A stretch of 64,000 nucleotides of DNA from Defluviitaleaceae bacterium (GCA_009784615.1 WRBJ01000002.1:1-64000), one strand, 5' to 3'; shown: positions 23,170 to 32,261, numbered from the stretch's first letter. Program-made: numbers and translations. Notes: a model not told the origin generated them from the sequence alone.

Positions 23170-25155
23170 ATGGATATAAAATTAAGCAATGTTTTGCCGG
23201 AATACCCAAAATTTGAGCAAGGCATACGACGTGCGCCTGACAGAGGCTTTAGATTGAACGAAGCACAAGCACAGCTTGCTTTAGCAAACGCCTTGCGCTA
23301 TGTGCCTGAAGAATTGCACGAGGAGCTTGCGCCAGAATTTATGGACGAATTAGTAGAATATGGGCGCATTTATGCCTATCGTTATCGTCCCGTGGGGCGT
23401 ATTTGGGGCAAACCCATAGACCAGTACGAAGGCAAATGCTTAGAAGGTAAGGCTTTTCAAGTGATGATGGATAATAATTTGGACTTTGAAATTGCCCTTT
23501 ATCCTTACGAGCTTATAACATATGGCGAAACGGGTGCAGTATGCCAAAATTGGTTGCAATACCGCCTTATTGTCGAATATTTAAAAGAGTTAACCCACGA
23601 TTTAACGCTTGTAATACAAAGCGGACACCCGCTTGGGCTTTTTCCGTCCCATCCTTTGGCACCTCGTGTTATCATCACAAATGGTTTGATGATGGGTATA
23701 TTTGACAATTTAGAAGACTTTGAAATTGCTGCACAGCTGGGTGTTACAAATTATGGTCAAATGACAGCGGGCGGTTGGATGTATATTGGACCGCAAGGCA
23801 TAGTGCACGGAACATACAATACCATACTAAATGCAGGGCGTTTGAAGCTAGGTTTGGGTATAGATGAAGACCTTTCTGGTAGACTTTTTGTATCAAGCGG
23901 GCTGGGCGGAATGAGTGGCGCACAACCAAAAGCCGCAGAAATAGCGGGCGCCGTGGCAATTATAGCCGAAGTAGACCCAAGCCGCATAGAAACCCGCCAC
24001 AGCCAAGGATGGGTAAAAGCCGTATGCCACAGCCCATCAGAAGCATTTGCGCTTGCAAAAAAATATCAGCTTGACCGTGAGCCATATTCGATAGCATATG
24101 CAGGCAATATTGTGGATTTGATACAATATGCGGTTGTAACAAAAACGCATATAGATTTGCTGACCGACCAAACATCCTGCCACGATGTGTATAATGGCGG
24201 ATATTGTCCGCAAATTAGCTTTGAAGAACGCACAAAGCTGTTAAGTACCGACCGTGAAAAGTTTAGAAAACTGGTTAATGAAACTTTAGTAAAGCATTAT
24301 GCTAATATTAAAATACTTGTTGAACACGGCACATATTTCTTTGATTACGGCAACAGCTTCCTTAAAGCGTTGTATGATTGCGGTGTTAAGGATATTAGCA
24401 AAAACGGTGTGGACGAAAAAGACGGATTTATCTATCCATCATATGTTGAGGATATTTTAGGACCGGAATTATTTGATTATGGCTATGGTCCTTTTAGATG
24501 GATTTGTCTTTCAGGCAATCCTGAAGATTTGCGCAAAACCGATGAGGCGGCGAAATCTTGCATAGACCCACACCGCCGCCACGCCGATATGGATAACTAT
24601 AGATGGATAGAAGATGCCGAGAAAAACGCCCTTGTTGTGGGGACATTAGCCCGAATACTATACCAAGACGCAGAAGGTCGCACCGCAATTGCCCTAAAAT
24701 TTAACGAAATGGTAAGAAACGGCGAAGTGGGTCCGATAATGCTAGGGCGTGACCACCACGACACAGGCGGCACGGACAGCCCTTTTCGTGAAACATCTAA
24801 TATAAAAGACGGTAGCAATATGACGGCAGATATGGCGACGCAGAGCTTTGCGGGCAATGCCGCCCGTGGTATGAGCCTAATTGCCTTGCATAACGGCGGC
24901 GGTGTTGGTATTGGCAAATCTATCAACGGTGGTTTTGGCTTGGTGCTAGATGGTAGCGAACGCATTGACGAAATAATAAAATCTGCTATGATGTGGGATG
25001 TAACGGTTGGTGTTGCCCGACGTAGCTGGGCAAAAAACCCCAATGCAATTGAAACAATAAAAGAATACAACCAAAACCACGCAGGACACGTAACTCTGCC
25101 TAATATAGCAAATAAAAACCTTCTTGCCAAAACTGTCAAAGAAGCCCTGAAATAA
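23170..25155 (+). CDS. hutU: Urocanate hydratase
   Basis: HutU adds water to urocanate to form 4-imidazolone-5-propanoate, using a tightly bound NAD+. The start at ATG 23170 has GGAGG upstream; the longer open frame to 23056 runs back into the promoter and is not real. The protein has 661 residues, the long clostridial type. Conserved stretches include YGQMTAGGWMYIGPQGIVHGT near residue 200, SSGLGGMSGAQPKA near 243, DQTSCHDVYNGGYCP with the active-site Cys near 340, and GRDHHDTGGTDSPFRET near 530. It heads the hutU-(small ORF)-ftcD-hutI-fchA operon. Confidence 0.96.
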   Translation: MDIKLSNVLPEYPKFEQGIRRAPDRGFRLNEAQAQLALANALRYVPEELHEELAPEFMDELVEYGRIYAYRYRPVGRIWGKPIDQYEGKCLEGKAFQVMMDNNLDFEIALYPYELITYGETGAVCQNWLQYRLIVEYLKELTHDLTLVIQSGHPLGLFPSHPLAPRVIITNGLMMGIFDNLEDFEIAAQLGVTNYGQMTAGGWMYIGPQGIVHGTYNTILNAGRLKLGLGIDEDLSGRLFVSSGLGGMSGAQPKAAEIAGAVAIIAEVDPSRIETRHSQGWVKAVCHSPSEAFALAKKYQLDREPYSIAYAGNIVDLIQYAVVTKTHIDLLTDQTSCHDVYNGGYCPQISFEERTKLLSTDREKFRKLVNETLVKHYANIKILVEHGTYFFDYGNSFLKALYDCGVKDISKNGVDEKDGFIYPSYVEDILGPELFDYGYGPFRWICLSGNPEDLRKTDEAAKSCIDPHRRHADMDNYRWIEDAEKNALVVGTLARILYQDAEGRTAIALKFNEMVRNGEVGPIMLGRDHHDTGGTDSPFRETSNIKDGSNMTADMATQSFAGNAARGMSLIALHNGGGVGIGKSINGGFGLVLDGSERIDEIIKSAMMWDVTVGVARRSWAKNPNAIETIKEYNQNHAGHVTLPNIANKNLLAKTVKEALK

Positions 25156-25187
25156 CAATGTTTTCAAAGACTGTATGGGGTGATAGA

Positions 25188-25385
25188 ATGGAAATTTTAA
25201 TGATTGTTTGGTGGTTGGTTACTATAGTTCAAACATTTTTGAATTATGGAACGGCATATCGCCTAACACGTGACAATGGTAATAATGGAGCTTCGCTATT
25301 TGCGTGGATGCTTTTGCTTAGTTTTGCGGCTTTAATCCCAGGCCTTTGTATCTTTCTTTGGTGGAAATTTAGAGATAAAGAGTAG
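25188..25385 (+). CDS. Small two-helix membrane protein in the hut operon
   Basis: This 65-residue protein has two membrane helices (about 1-20 and 40-58) and a charged tail. ATG 25188 has GGGGTG 6 bases upstream; an open frame extends to 25158. The gene lies 32 bases after hutU and 41 before ftcD on the same strand. No known family is recognised. Its place in the operon hints at a link with histidine or urocanate uptake, but it is far too small to be a transporter itself. Confidence 0.5.
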   Translation: MEILMIVWWLVTIVQTFLNYGTAYRLTRDNGNNGASLFAWMLLLSFAALIPGLCIFLWWKFRDKE

Positions 25386-25426
25386 CTATAATTTGCAATA
25401 AAAAATCAAATTTAAGGAGATAAAAA

Positions 25427-26323
25427 ATGACAAAATTAGTACAATGCATACCCAACTTTAGCGTTGGGCGGGATGAGGTTATTATCGAAGGTTTGGCGGA
25501 TATTTTGCGCAATAGTGTGGGTTGTACGTTGTTGGATTACAGCGCAGATGCAAGCCACAACCGCAGTGTGTTTACTTTTGTAGGCTCGCCCGAAGGGGCT
25601 GTTAATGCGGCGGTTGCGCTTGCAAAATTTGCCGCTGAAAAAATTGATATGACGGCGCATAGTGGCGAACATCCACGTATGGGTGCAACGGACGTTATAC
25701 CTTTTGTGCCTGTAAAAAATATGACGATGGATGAAGCTATAGAGGTTGCAAAAACTGTTGCAGAGCGTATTTGGAACGAGGTGCAAGTGCCAATATATCT
25801 TTACGAGGAAGCGGCAACGGCTGATAACCGCAAAAACCTTGCAACGGTACGGCGTGGCGAATTTGAAGGTATGGCAGAAAAAATGCAAAAAAAGGTATGG
25901 CAACCAGATTTTGGCGATACCGCACCGCACAAAACAGCGGGTGTTACTGCTGTCGGTGCACGTCAGCCGCTTATTGCTTTTAATGTAAACCTATCCACCA
26001 ATAATCTTGACATTGCAAACAGCATTGCAAAGGCTGTGCGTGGTTCGTCTGGTGGCTTAAAGCACGTAAAGGGCATTGGTATTTATATAGAGGAAAGAGA
26101 TATGGCGCAGGTTTCTATGAACCTTGTAAATTACGAAATTAACCCAATTTATCGAGTTTTAGAGCTTATACGTATGGAAGCCGCCCGTTATGGCGTAGCG
26201 GTTATTGGTACAGAGCTTATTGGGCTTGCCCCTGCAAAAGCCCTAATTTCAAGTGCAGAGCATTATTTGCAAATTGAAAACTTTGATTTTGATAAACAAG
26301 TATTAGAAAATCATCTGCTATAG
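25427..26323 (+). CDS. ftcD: Glutamate formimidoyltransferase
   Basis: This enzyme moves the formimino group of N-formimino-L-glutamate to tetrahydrofolate, releasing glutamate. The protein has 298 residues, only the formiminotransferase half of the bifunctional mammalian enzyme; the cyclodeaminase half is the separate gene fchA in the same operon. Typical motifs are CIPNFSVGRD at the start, DYSADASHNRSVFTF near 40, and HSGEHPRMGATDVIPF with the catalytic His near 80. AAGGAG lies upstream of the ATG. Confidence 0.96.
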   Translation: MTKLVQCIPNFSVGRDEVIIEGLADILRNSVGCTLLDYSADASHNRSVFTFVGSPEGAVNAAVALAKFAAEKIDMTAHSGEHPRMGATDVIPFVPVKNMTMDEAIEVAKTVAERIWNEVQVPIYLYEEAATADNRKNLATVRRGEFEGMAEKMQKKVWQPDFGDTAPHKTAGVTAVGARQPLIAFNVNLSTNNLDIANSIAKAVRGSSGGLKHVKGIGIYIEERDMAQVSMNLVNYEINPIYRVLELIRMEAARYGVAVIGTELIGLAPAKALISSAEHYLQIENFDFDKQVLENHLL

Positions 26324-26331
26324 GAGATTTT

Positions 26332-27567
26332 ATGTTTGATATTATGATAAAAAATGCTAATTTAGCAACGCCGCAAGGCAATATGCCGAAAAGCGGCAAA
26401 GCACAGGGCGAGATATTAATACAAAACAATGTAGATATAGGCATATTAGACGGTAAAATTGCCAAAATTGCACCACGGGGTGAGCTTGGTACACCTGCAC
26501 AAGAAGTTATAAACGCTCGTGGAAGGCTTGTAACACCGGGCTTGGTTGACAGCCACACGCATTTGGTTTTCGGTGGATTTAGGCAAAACGAATTACAAAT
26601 GAAGCTGGCAGGTGCGCAGTATTTGGAGATTTTGGCGGCAGGTGGCGGTATTTTATCAACGGTAAAAGCCACACGTGCCGCAAGTTTTGATGAGCTTTGT
26701 GATAAAGCAGAGGGCTTTTTAAACGATATGATAGACCACGGCACAACCACAACAGAAGTCAAAAGCGGTTACGGGCTTGATTTTGAAACAGAGCTTAAAC
26801 AGCTTGAAGTGGTGCGTAAGTTAAATATACACCACGATATGGATTTGGTGGCGACATTTATGGGTGCACACGCTGTACCGACAAAATTTGCGGGCAATGC
26901 AGACGGTTATGTTAATTTGCTTATAAACGAAATTATTCCAAAAATGGCAGATGAAGGACTTGCGGAATTTTGCGATATTTTTTGCGAAGATAGTGTTTTT
27001 AATGTCGAACAAAGCCGTCGTATACTGCAAGCCGCAAAAAAGCACGGTTTTAAGCTAAAAATCCACGCTGACGAGATTGTGGATTTGGGCGGAGCAAAAC
27101 TTGCCGCAGAGCTTGGTGCAACATCTGCCGAACATCTTATTGCCGCTTCTGATGAGGGTTTGCAGGCTTTGGCTCAAAGCGATACAATTGCTATTTTGTT
27201 ACCCGCTACTAGCTTTTATCTTGGCAAGCCTTATGCAAGGGCTAGGGATATGGTAAATTTGGGCATACCTGTGGCTATTGCAAGCGATTTTAACCCTGGT
27301 AGCTCGCCTAGCTTTAATATGCAGCTTGCCCTAACTCTTGCCTATATTGGCTATCGTCTGCACCCTTGCGAGGCATTAACTGCCGCTACGCTAAACGGTG
27401 CTTGCGCCATTGGCTTAGGTGAAACAAAAGGCACTATCGAGGTTGGCAAAGATGCGGACATTGTAGTTTGGGATTGTCCCGATTTAGACTATTTGTTTTA
27501 TAGATTTGGGAATAATCAAGTATACACAGTAATTAAAAATGGAGGAGTAACATATGAAATTGATTGA
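26332..27567 (+). CDS. hutI: Imidazolonepropionase
   Basis: HutI hydrolyses 4-imidazolone-5-propanoate to N-formimino-L-glutamate. It is a metal-dependent amidohydrolase of 411 residues. The metal ligands are visible: DSHTHLVFGG near residue 77, GAHAVP near 178, KIHADEIVDLGGA near 245, and SDFNPGSSPS near 322. GGAG lies upstream of the ATG, 8 bases after ftcD. It overlaps fchA by 14 bases. The operon lists hutI after ftcD although it acts before it in the pathway. Confidence 0.96.
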   Translation: MFDIMIKNANLATPQGNMPKSGKAQGEILIQNNVDIGILDGKIAKIAPRGELGTPAQEVINARGRLVTPGLVDSHTHLVFGGFRQNELQMKLAGAQYLEILAAGGGILSTVKATRAASFDELCDKAEGFLNDMIDHGTTTTEVKSGYGLDFETELKQLEVVRKLNIHHDMDLVATFMGAHAVPTKFAGNADGYVNLLINEIIPKMADEGLAEFCDIFCEDSVFNVEQSRRILQAAKKHGFKLKIHADEIVDLGGAKLAAELGATSAEHLIAASDEGLQALAQSDTIAILLPATSFYLGKPYARARDMVNLGIPVAIASDFNPGSSPSFNMQLALTLAYIGYRLHPCEALTAATLNGACAIGLGETKGTIEVGKDADIVVWDCPDLDYLFYRFGNNQVYTVIKNGGVTYEID

Positions 27568-28183
27568 TTTAAATGTAGCAGATTTTGCGATAAAACTAGC
27601 GTCTAGCGAGCCAACGCCAGGCGGTGGCTCTGCGGCGGCGTTGTCGGGCGTTATGGGTACGGCATTGTTGCGTATGGTCTGCAATTTAACCACAGGGCGT
27701 AAAAAATATGCCGAACACGAGGAGCTAATGCAAGAAATTTTGGCGAAAACCGAGGAAAAATGCACGGCATTGCTTGCGGCGATTGATGCTGATGCTGACG
27801 CATATGATGGTGTTTCGGCGGCGTTTAAAATGCCTAAAGAAACAGATGATGAAAAAAAGGCTCGTTCTGCCGCTATTCAAGAAGCGTTAAAAGCCGCCAC
27901 TTTATCGCCTTTTGCTATTTTGGAGCATTGTGGTGCTGTGCTTGCCCTTGCTTACAAAGCTAAAGGGTGTACAAATACCAATGCCGCAAGCGATTTGGGC
28001 GTGGCGGCAATGAACCTAAAAATCGCTATGGATGGGGCTTGGCTTAATATGCTTATCAATATTTCGGGCATAAAAGATGAGGTTTTTTGTGAAGATTTAA
28101 AGGCGAAAGCGCAGACCGCTATAAATCAAGCTGAAAATCAAGTAAAAGAGATTATTGCGCAGGTTATGTTGGAAATTTCTTAA
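27554..28183 (+). CDS. fchA: Formimidoyltetrahydrofolate cyclodeaminase
   Basis: This enzyme turns 5-formimino-THF into 5,10-methenyl-THF plus ammonia, returning the histidine-derived carbon to the folate pool. The protein has 209 residues of the FTCD C-terminal/cyclodeaminase family. TPGGGSAAALSGVMGTAL near residue 20 and the later KGCTNTNAASDLGVAA segment are conserved. GGAGGAG lies just upstream of the ATG, inside the hutI 3' end, with a 14-base overlap. It is the last gene of the hut operon. Confidence 0.95.
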   Translation: MKLIDLNVADFAIKLASSEPTPGGGSAAALSGVMGTALLRMVCNLTTGRKKYAEHEELMQEILAKTEEKCTALLAAIDADADAYDGVSAAFKMPKETDDEKKARSAAIQEALKAATLSPFAILEHCGAVLALAYKAKGCTNTNAASDLGVAAMNLKIAMDGAWLNMLINISGIKDEVFCEDLKAKAQTAINQAENQVKEIIAQVMLEIS

Positions 28184-28205
28184 TCAATGGGAAGTGCGAA
28201 AATAT

Positions 28206-28250
28206 ACAAAACAGGGACAGCTTCTTGAGAAAGAATTGCCCCTGTTTTTA
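28206..28250. terminator. Bidirectional terminator after fchA
   Basis: AAAACAGGG (28208-28216) pairs with CCCTGTTTT (28240-28248); T-rich and A-rich flanks allow use in both directions between the convergent fchA and AI-2E-type permease genes. Confidence 0.75.
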
Positions 28251-28252
28251 TA

Positions 28253-29398
28253 TTACTTGCTTTTGCTATTTGCGCCGAATTTTCTTCGTTCGTAGTAGGT
28301 TACGGTGGAGTCGAAGATGTCTTTTAGTAGGGCTAGGACGGGGATTGCAAGAATCATCCCCAAAATGCCTGCGATTGCGCCGCCTACTATTATGCTGATG
28401 ATGATGAGAAGCGGCGAGAGTTTGAACGAGCTACCCAGCAAGCGGGGTTGTACAAAATGTACGTCAATTTGTTGTATGCCTATTAGTACAGCGGCAGAGA
28501 TTAGACCCATTGGCAAACCTTGCGTGAAGCCCACGACGAGAATTGCGAGAATTGTACCAAAGATTGAACCGAACATTGGCACATAGTTGAATATGCCTAG
28601 CATAATGCCAAGGACGAGTGCGAAAGGCGAACCCATTATCCATAATGCGATGGTACACATTGTGCCTAGAATAAGTCCGTCAAGTGTTTGTGTGCGGACG
28701 TATTGGCGGAAGTATTTGTTGAGTCTAAAGGTAACTTCGCCGACGGTTTCTACTGTGTTTTTTGGAGTGAAAACACGCAATATCTTTTTGAAAAAGACTT
28801 TGATTTTGTCTTTTTCTACCAAAATGTAAAGCGATGAAATGAAGGCAATTACTGCGCCCCAAAGCGTGCTACCTAAGCCCGTTATAAAGCTCCAAAAATC
28901 GATGTCTTCGAAACTGAAGTTTGCAAAGAAAGTGCTAAGTGTACCCAAAATATCGGTCGGGTCAATATCATCTGGCAAAAGTCCCATATTTTGTATATTT
29001 TCGATAAGGTTAATGATATTTTGCTCATATGTGGGCAGGTTGTAATTAAAAATTTCGATAGAATCTCTAATTGCTGGGATGATGAAGCTAATGGTTAACG
29101 CCAAAATGCCCAAAGCCGCTAACAATACGATGAACAAGGACAGTCTGCGTTGACGGCGTTGTACGAAGCTGTTTTTGGATTTGGCAAGCCAGCGTTGCAC
29201 ACTGCCGCAAGGTATGTTGATGACATATGCCATCAAAAAACCATAGAAAAACGGTGAAATAACGCCCCAAGTCCATACAATAGCATCGCCGACAAGATTT
29301 ATAGAACTTATTAGGCGAAAAGCAATGATTACCGCCACTGCAAGGAAAAAATAAGGTATTAATTGTTTGGTTTTTTCGATTATCTGGGATTTTGTCAT
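28253..29398 (-). CDS. AI-2E family transporter (PerM/YtvI type)
   Basis: This integral membrane protein has 381 residues and about seven to eight helices. It belongs to the UPF0118/AI-2E transporter family by its conserved C-terminal half: FNYVPMFGSIFGTI near residue 270, GIQQIDVHFVQPRLLGSS near 310, and LSPLLIIISIIVGG. Members have been linked to autoinducer-2 export, Na+/H+ exchange or sporulation (YtvI), so the substrate is uncertain. GGGGGTAATCTAA lies upstream of the ATG. It shares a terminator with the hut operon. Confidence 0.88.
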   Translation of the reverse strand: MTKSQIIEKTKQLIPYFFLAVAVIIAFRLISSINLVGDAIVWTWGVISPFFYGFLMAYVINIPCGSVQRWLAKSKNSFVQRRQRRLSLFIVLLAALGILALTISFIIPAIRDSIEIFNYNLPTYEQNIINLIENIQNMGLLPDDIDPTDILGTLSTFFANFSFEDIDFWSFITGLGSTLWGAVIAFISSLYILVEKDKIKVFFKKILRVFTPKNTVETVGEVTFRLNKYFRQYVRTQTLDGLILGTMCTIALWIMGSPFALVLGIMLGIFNYVPMFGSIFGTILAILVVGFTQGLPMGLISAAVLIGIQQIDVHFVQPRLLGSSFKLSPLLIIISIIVGGAIAGILGMILAIPVLALLKDIFDSTVTYYERRKFGANSKSK

Positions 29399-29413
29399 TT
29401 AGATTACCCCCTA

Positions 29414-29442
29414 TTGCAAAATTATACATAATATGATATGTT
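29414..29442 (+). promoter_or_regulatory. Candidate promoter for the 29474 small ORF
   Basis: TTGCAA (29414-29419), 17 bp, TATGTT (29437-29442). It would start transcription about 25 bases before a perfect AAGGAGGTG ribosome site. Confidence 0.45.
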
Positions 29443-29473
29443 TGCGTTATCCCAACTGAAAGGAGGTGGGATT

Positions 29474-29644
29474 ATGTTAAAAAACTCCATAAAGTACATC
29501 TTAGATGCGCTGAAAAATTTAATCGACTGCTCGGTTAAATACAATACCCCGACTTTCACCGAGTCGGGGTATTGCTTCGTTCATCCCAAGAAATCGGGTA
29601 GGAAAATGTTAAAAACTCTCCAAAGTTTATACTATATAGTATAA
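29474..29644 (+). CDS. Small amphipathic peptide gene containing a 12-bp hairpin
   Basis: The AAGGAGGTG ribosome site and ATG 29474 open a 56-codon frame. The first 22 residues (LKNSIKYILDALKNLI) look like an amphipathic, possibly membrane-active helix; the rest is basic. The coding DNA holds a perfect 12-bp stem (29543-29554 with 29562-29573, loop of 7) with no T-run after it. The stop lies within a 20-bp palindrome. It could be a toxin-like or regulatory peptide, or a leader RNA with an incidental ORF. No family is recognised. Confidence 0.4.
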   Translation: MLKNSIKYILDALKNLIDCSVKYNTPTFTESGYCFVHPKKSGRKMLKTLQSLYYIV

Positions 29645-29645
29645 A
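29626..29645. repeat. 20-bp perfect palindrome
   Basis: TTTATACTATATAGTATAAA is its own reverse complement. A partial copy (CATATAGTATAG) follows at once. It lies 30 bases past the glyA stop, so it could be an operator or simply an AT-rich hairpin ending glyA transcription. Confidence 0.6.
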
Positions 29646-29674
29646 CCATATAGTATAGGGATGTCAAGTGTTTT

Positions 29675-31177
29675 TTAGATTGAAAAATATTTATTGAAAA
29701 AGTCAAGGTTAATTTCGGGGTAGAGCAGGTATTTATCCAAAAGTGCCTTGATTTCTGCAATAGCGGCTTGTTTTACATCTGCGTCGATGATATGGTTGCG
29801 TTTGGAAGCGGCACCCGATTTTGTTTTTGCGGGTTTTGTAGCTTTTAGCACACGGGCGATAATGGCGGCGATTTGGTGCATATCTGTTGTGTTCATACCA
29901 AGGGTTGTTAACGCAGGTGTGCCAAGGCGCAGACCAGAAGCCAAAAGCGGGCCTTGCGGGTCGAATGGGATGGTGTTGCGGTTAAGGGTCATACCACATT
30001 CACGCAACACGTGTTCGCCTTGGAAGCCTGTAATACCAAGCGGTGAGATATTTACAAGCACGATATGGTTGTCTGTGCCTCCTGTTAAAACCGTCAATCC
30101 CTCGTCGGCAAGACCTGCGGCAAGAGCTTGTGCATTTTCGATAACACGCTTTGCATAATCTTTATATTCTGGTGTATTTGCCTCTTTAAAGGCAATTGCT
30201 TTTGCCGCCATAACATGCGGCAATGGTCCGCCTAAAACGTGCGGGCAGCCTTTGTCTACTTGTTCTGCAAGAGCTTCGTCATTGCAAAGAACCATACCAC
30301 CACGTGGTCCACGTAGGGTTTTGTGGGTTGTTGTGGTTAAGATGTGGGCATAAGGTACAGGGTTATATTTGCCTGTGATGGCACCGCCTGCCACAAGACC
30401 AGCAAAATGCGCCATATCTACCATAAGCACTGCACCGACTTCGTCTGCTAATTTGCGGCATATTTCGTAGTCTATATTACGGGTATATGCCGAAAAGCCC
30501 ACCAAAAATATTAGTGGTTTAATTTCGTGCAATTGTTTACGTAGTTCGTCATATTCTAAAAGACCAGTTTCTTTATTAACGTGGTATGCATAAGCGTCGA
30601 ACATAAGAGCGGAAGCATTATGTCTGAAGCCATGCGTTAAATGCCCGCCGCTGTAGAGGTGCATGCCTAACAGTTTTTGGTTGCCCATTTCTTTGCGTAA
30701 TTCGCTCCATTGTTCGTCGGTTAGGTTAAGGATATTTGTTTCGCCTAATTTCTCTAAAACAGGGGTTTGTACTTTACTGCGCAAAATTGCCCAAAAAGCA
30801 ACCAAATTTGCGTCTGCACCAGAATGTGGTTGAACATAAGCGTGTTTAGCACCAAAAAGAGCCACGGCTTCCTTGCGGGCGATGTCTTCGATTTCATCCA
30901 CATTATCGCAACCTGCGTAATAACGCGTGCCGACAAAGCCTTCGGCGTATTTGTCGGTTAAAAGGTTAGCCATAGCGGATTGCACATTGGGCGAACAGAA
31001 GTTTTCGCTGGCAATTAGTTTTAGATGACTGCGTTGGTCGGCTAGTTCTTTAATAATGCTTGCCGCAATTTTTGGGTTGCCTTTTGCAACAGCATCGATA
31101 TTTGCTGTAAAGGTCAGCATTTCGGCATTTAGTTCTTGCCCTGCGGTTGCTTGTAAATAATCCTTTAATATTTGCAT
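29675..31177 (-). CDS. glyA: Serine hydroxymethyltransferase, long form
   Basis: GlyA interconverts serine and glycine with tetrahydrofolate and pyridoxal phosphate. The PLP lysine is in TTTTHKTLRGPRGG near residue 280, and KLIASENFCSP near 53 and MVDMAHFAGLVAGG near 250 are intact. The chain has 500 residues against about 415 in most bacteria. The extra length is an N-terminal extension, an insert at about 130-165 and an insert near the C-terminus rich in Lys and Ala. This long form is known in some spirochaetes, Chlamydiae and Clostridia. The promoter is at 31211. It can feed glycine to the Grd system. Confidence 0.95.
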   Translation of the reverse strand: MQILKDYLQATAGQELNAEMLTFTANIDAVAKGNPKIAASIIKELADQRSHLKLIASENFCSPNVQSAMANLLTDKYAEGFVGTRYYAGCDNVDEIEDIARKEAVALFGAKHAYVQPHSGADANLVAFWAILRSKVQTPVLEKLGETNILNLTDEQWSELRKEMGNQKLLGMHLYSGGHLTHGFRHNASALMFDAYAYHVNKETGLLEYDELRKQLHEIKPLIFLVGFSAYTRNIDYEICRKLADEVGAVLMVDMAHFAGLVAGGAITGKYNPVPYAHILTTTTHKTLRGPRGGMVLCNDEALAEQVDKGCPHVLGGPLPHVMAAKAIAFKEANTPEYKDYAKRVIENAQALAAGLADEGLTVLTGGTDNHIVLVNISPLGITGFQGEHVLRECGMTLNRNTIPFDPQGPLLASGLRLGTPALTTLGMNTTDMHQIAAIIARVLKATKPAKTKSGAASKRNHIIDADVKQAAIAEIKALLDKYLLYPEINLDFFNKYFSI

Positions 31178-31210
31178 TTTGGTTTCCTCCTAAAGGTAAT
31201 AGATAAAACC

Positions 31211-31239
31211 ATTATATCCCAAACCAATAATAATTTCAA
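31211..31239 (-). promoter_or_regulatory. glyA promoter
   Basis: On the minus strand TTGAAA (31234-31239), 17 bp, TATAAT (31211-31216), about 34 bases before the glyA ATG. No glycine riboswitch is seen between them. Confidence 0.75.
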
Positions 31240-31258
31240 GTACAATTAAAAAATAATG

Positions 31259-31287
31259 TTGATATTTCCGACTATAGATGTTACAAT
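31259..31287 (+). promoter_or_regulatory. Promoter for the Hpt-receiver-GGDEF operon
   Basis: TTGATA (31259-31264), 17 bp, TACAAT (31282-31287), followed by GGAGG and the Hpt ATG at 31315. Confidence 0.65.
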
Positions 31288-31314
31288 AAAACAAATGCAT
31301 TATGGAGGTTTGAA

Positions 31315-31845
31315 ATGGCTGATATTTACAACACTGATATGGATGCAATGTATAGGGATTTTTTGCGCAACCAAAGCGGGGCTACAGAGCTTTTTAAAAC
31401 CTCTTTGCATAACCAAGATTTTAAAACGGCTCATCGCATAGCTCATACGCTTAAAAGTCTTGCGGCATTGATGAATGAAGCAAATTTATCAAATATTGCT
31501 AGAAAAATTGAAGATGGATTGCGACGTGATAAAGAGCCTACAAAACTCGAAATTCAAGAGCTGGAATACGAAATGAACAGAATTTTGACAGGCATAGCCA
31601 GATATGTCGAAAAAAATCCTATATTAAAAGCCGCTGATAATGCCGATTTTGATAAATTTGTCGCTACAAAACTGTTTAATGAGCTTGCTATAGGCTTATC
31701 ACAAAAGCGTGGCGATGTGCTTGATACAATAGACAAATTGCAAACAATACCGCAAACTGATGAGTTAATAATGGCTTTGGAGGATTTTGAATTTGAAAAG
31801 GCATTAATTGCGCTAAAACAATTACGGCAAAATTTGGAGGTATAA
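31315..31845 (+). CDS. Hpt (histidine phosphotransfer) domain protein
   Basis: This stand-alone phosphorelay carrier has 176 residues. The phospho-accepting His44 lies in AHTLKSLAAL, the signature helix of Hpt domains, and the four-helix bundle fits residues 1-110. The last 65 residues are helical and of unknown role. GGAGG lies upstream of the ATG. It is followed after 2 bases by a receiver protein and then by a receiver-GGDEF protein, the likely phosphate acceptors. No histidine kinase gene is in the window, so the donor is encoded elsewhere. Confidence 0.85.
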   Translation: MADIYNTDMDAMYRDFLRNQSGATELFKTSLHNQDFKTAHRIAHTLKSLAALMNEANLSNIARKIEDGLRRDKEPTKLEIQELEYEMNRILTGIARYVEKNPILKAADNADFDKFVATKLFNELAIGLSQKRGDVLDTIDKLQTIPQTDELIMALEDFEFEKALIALKQLRQNLEV

Positions 31846-31847
31846 AA

Positions 31848-32261
31848 ATGTCCAAAAAAGGCAGTGTTTTGGCAATAGACGATGCTCCGATGATTTTGCG
31901 ATTGCTAAGCGATATTTTAAAAGAAGATTATGATATTTTTATATCTAAAAACGGTGAGAACGGCGTAAAATTGGCGGTTGAAAATTTGCCCGATGTTGTT
32001 TTGCTTGACGTAACGATGCCTAATCTATCAGGATTTGATGTTATTAAAATACTTAAACAAAATGACAAAACAAAAAATATTCCCGTTATATTTATTACAG
32101 GCGATGACAGCAATAATGTTGAAAGCGAAGGGTATGCTCTTGGTGCAGTAGACTATATTAAAAAACCATTTGTAACGACTGTTGTAAAACATAAAGTGGA
32201 TTTTGTAATGGAATTTGTGCGTATGAGGCACGCATTGGCTGATGAGGGGATTGTTTTATGA
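31848..32261 (+). CDS. Single-domain response regulator (CheY-like)
   Basis: This receiver has 137 residues and no output domain. The acidic pair (IDD near residue 11), the phospho-accepting Asp in VVLLDVTMP (near 54), the Thr/Ser switch (FITGDD) and the KKPF lysine (near 106) are all present. It overlaps the next gene by 4 bases (ATGA). With the Hpt protein before it, it probably passes phosphate or acts as a phosphate sink in a multistep relay controlling the diguanylate cyclase. Confidence 0.9.
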   Translation: MSKKGSVLAIDDAPMILRLLSDILKEDYDIFISKNGENGVKLAVENLPDVVLLDVTMPNLSGFDVIKILKQNDKTKNIPVIFITGDDSNNVESEGYALGAVDYIKKPFVTTVVKHKVDFVMEFVRMRHALADEGIVL

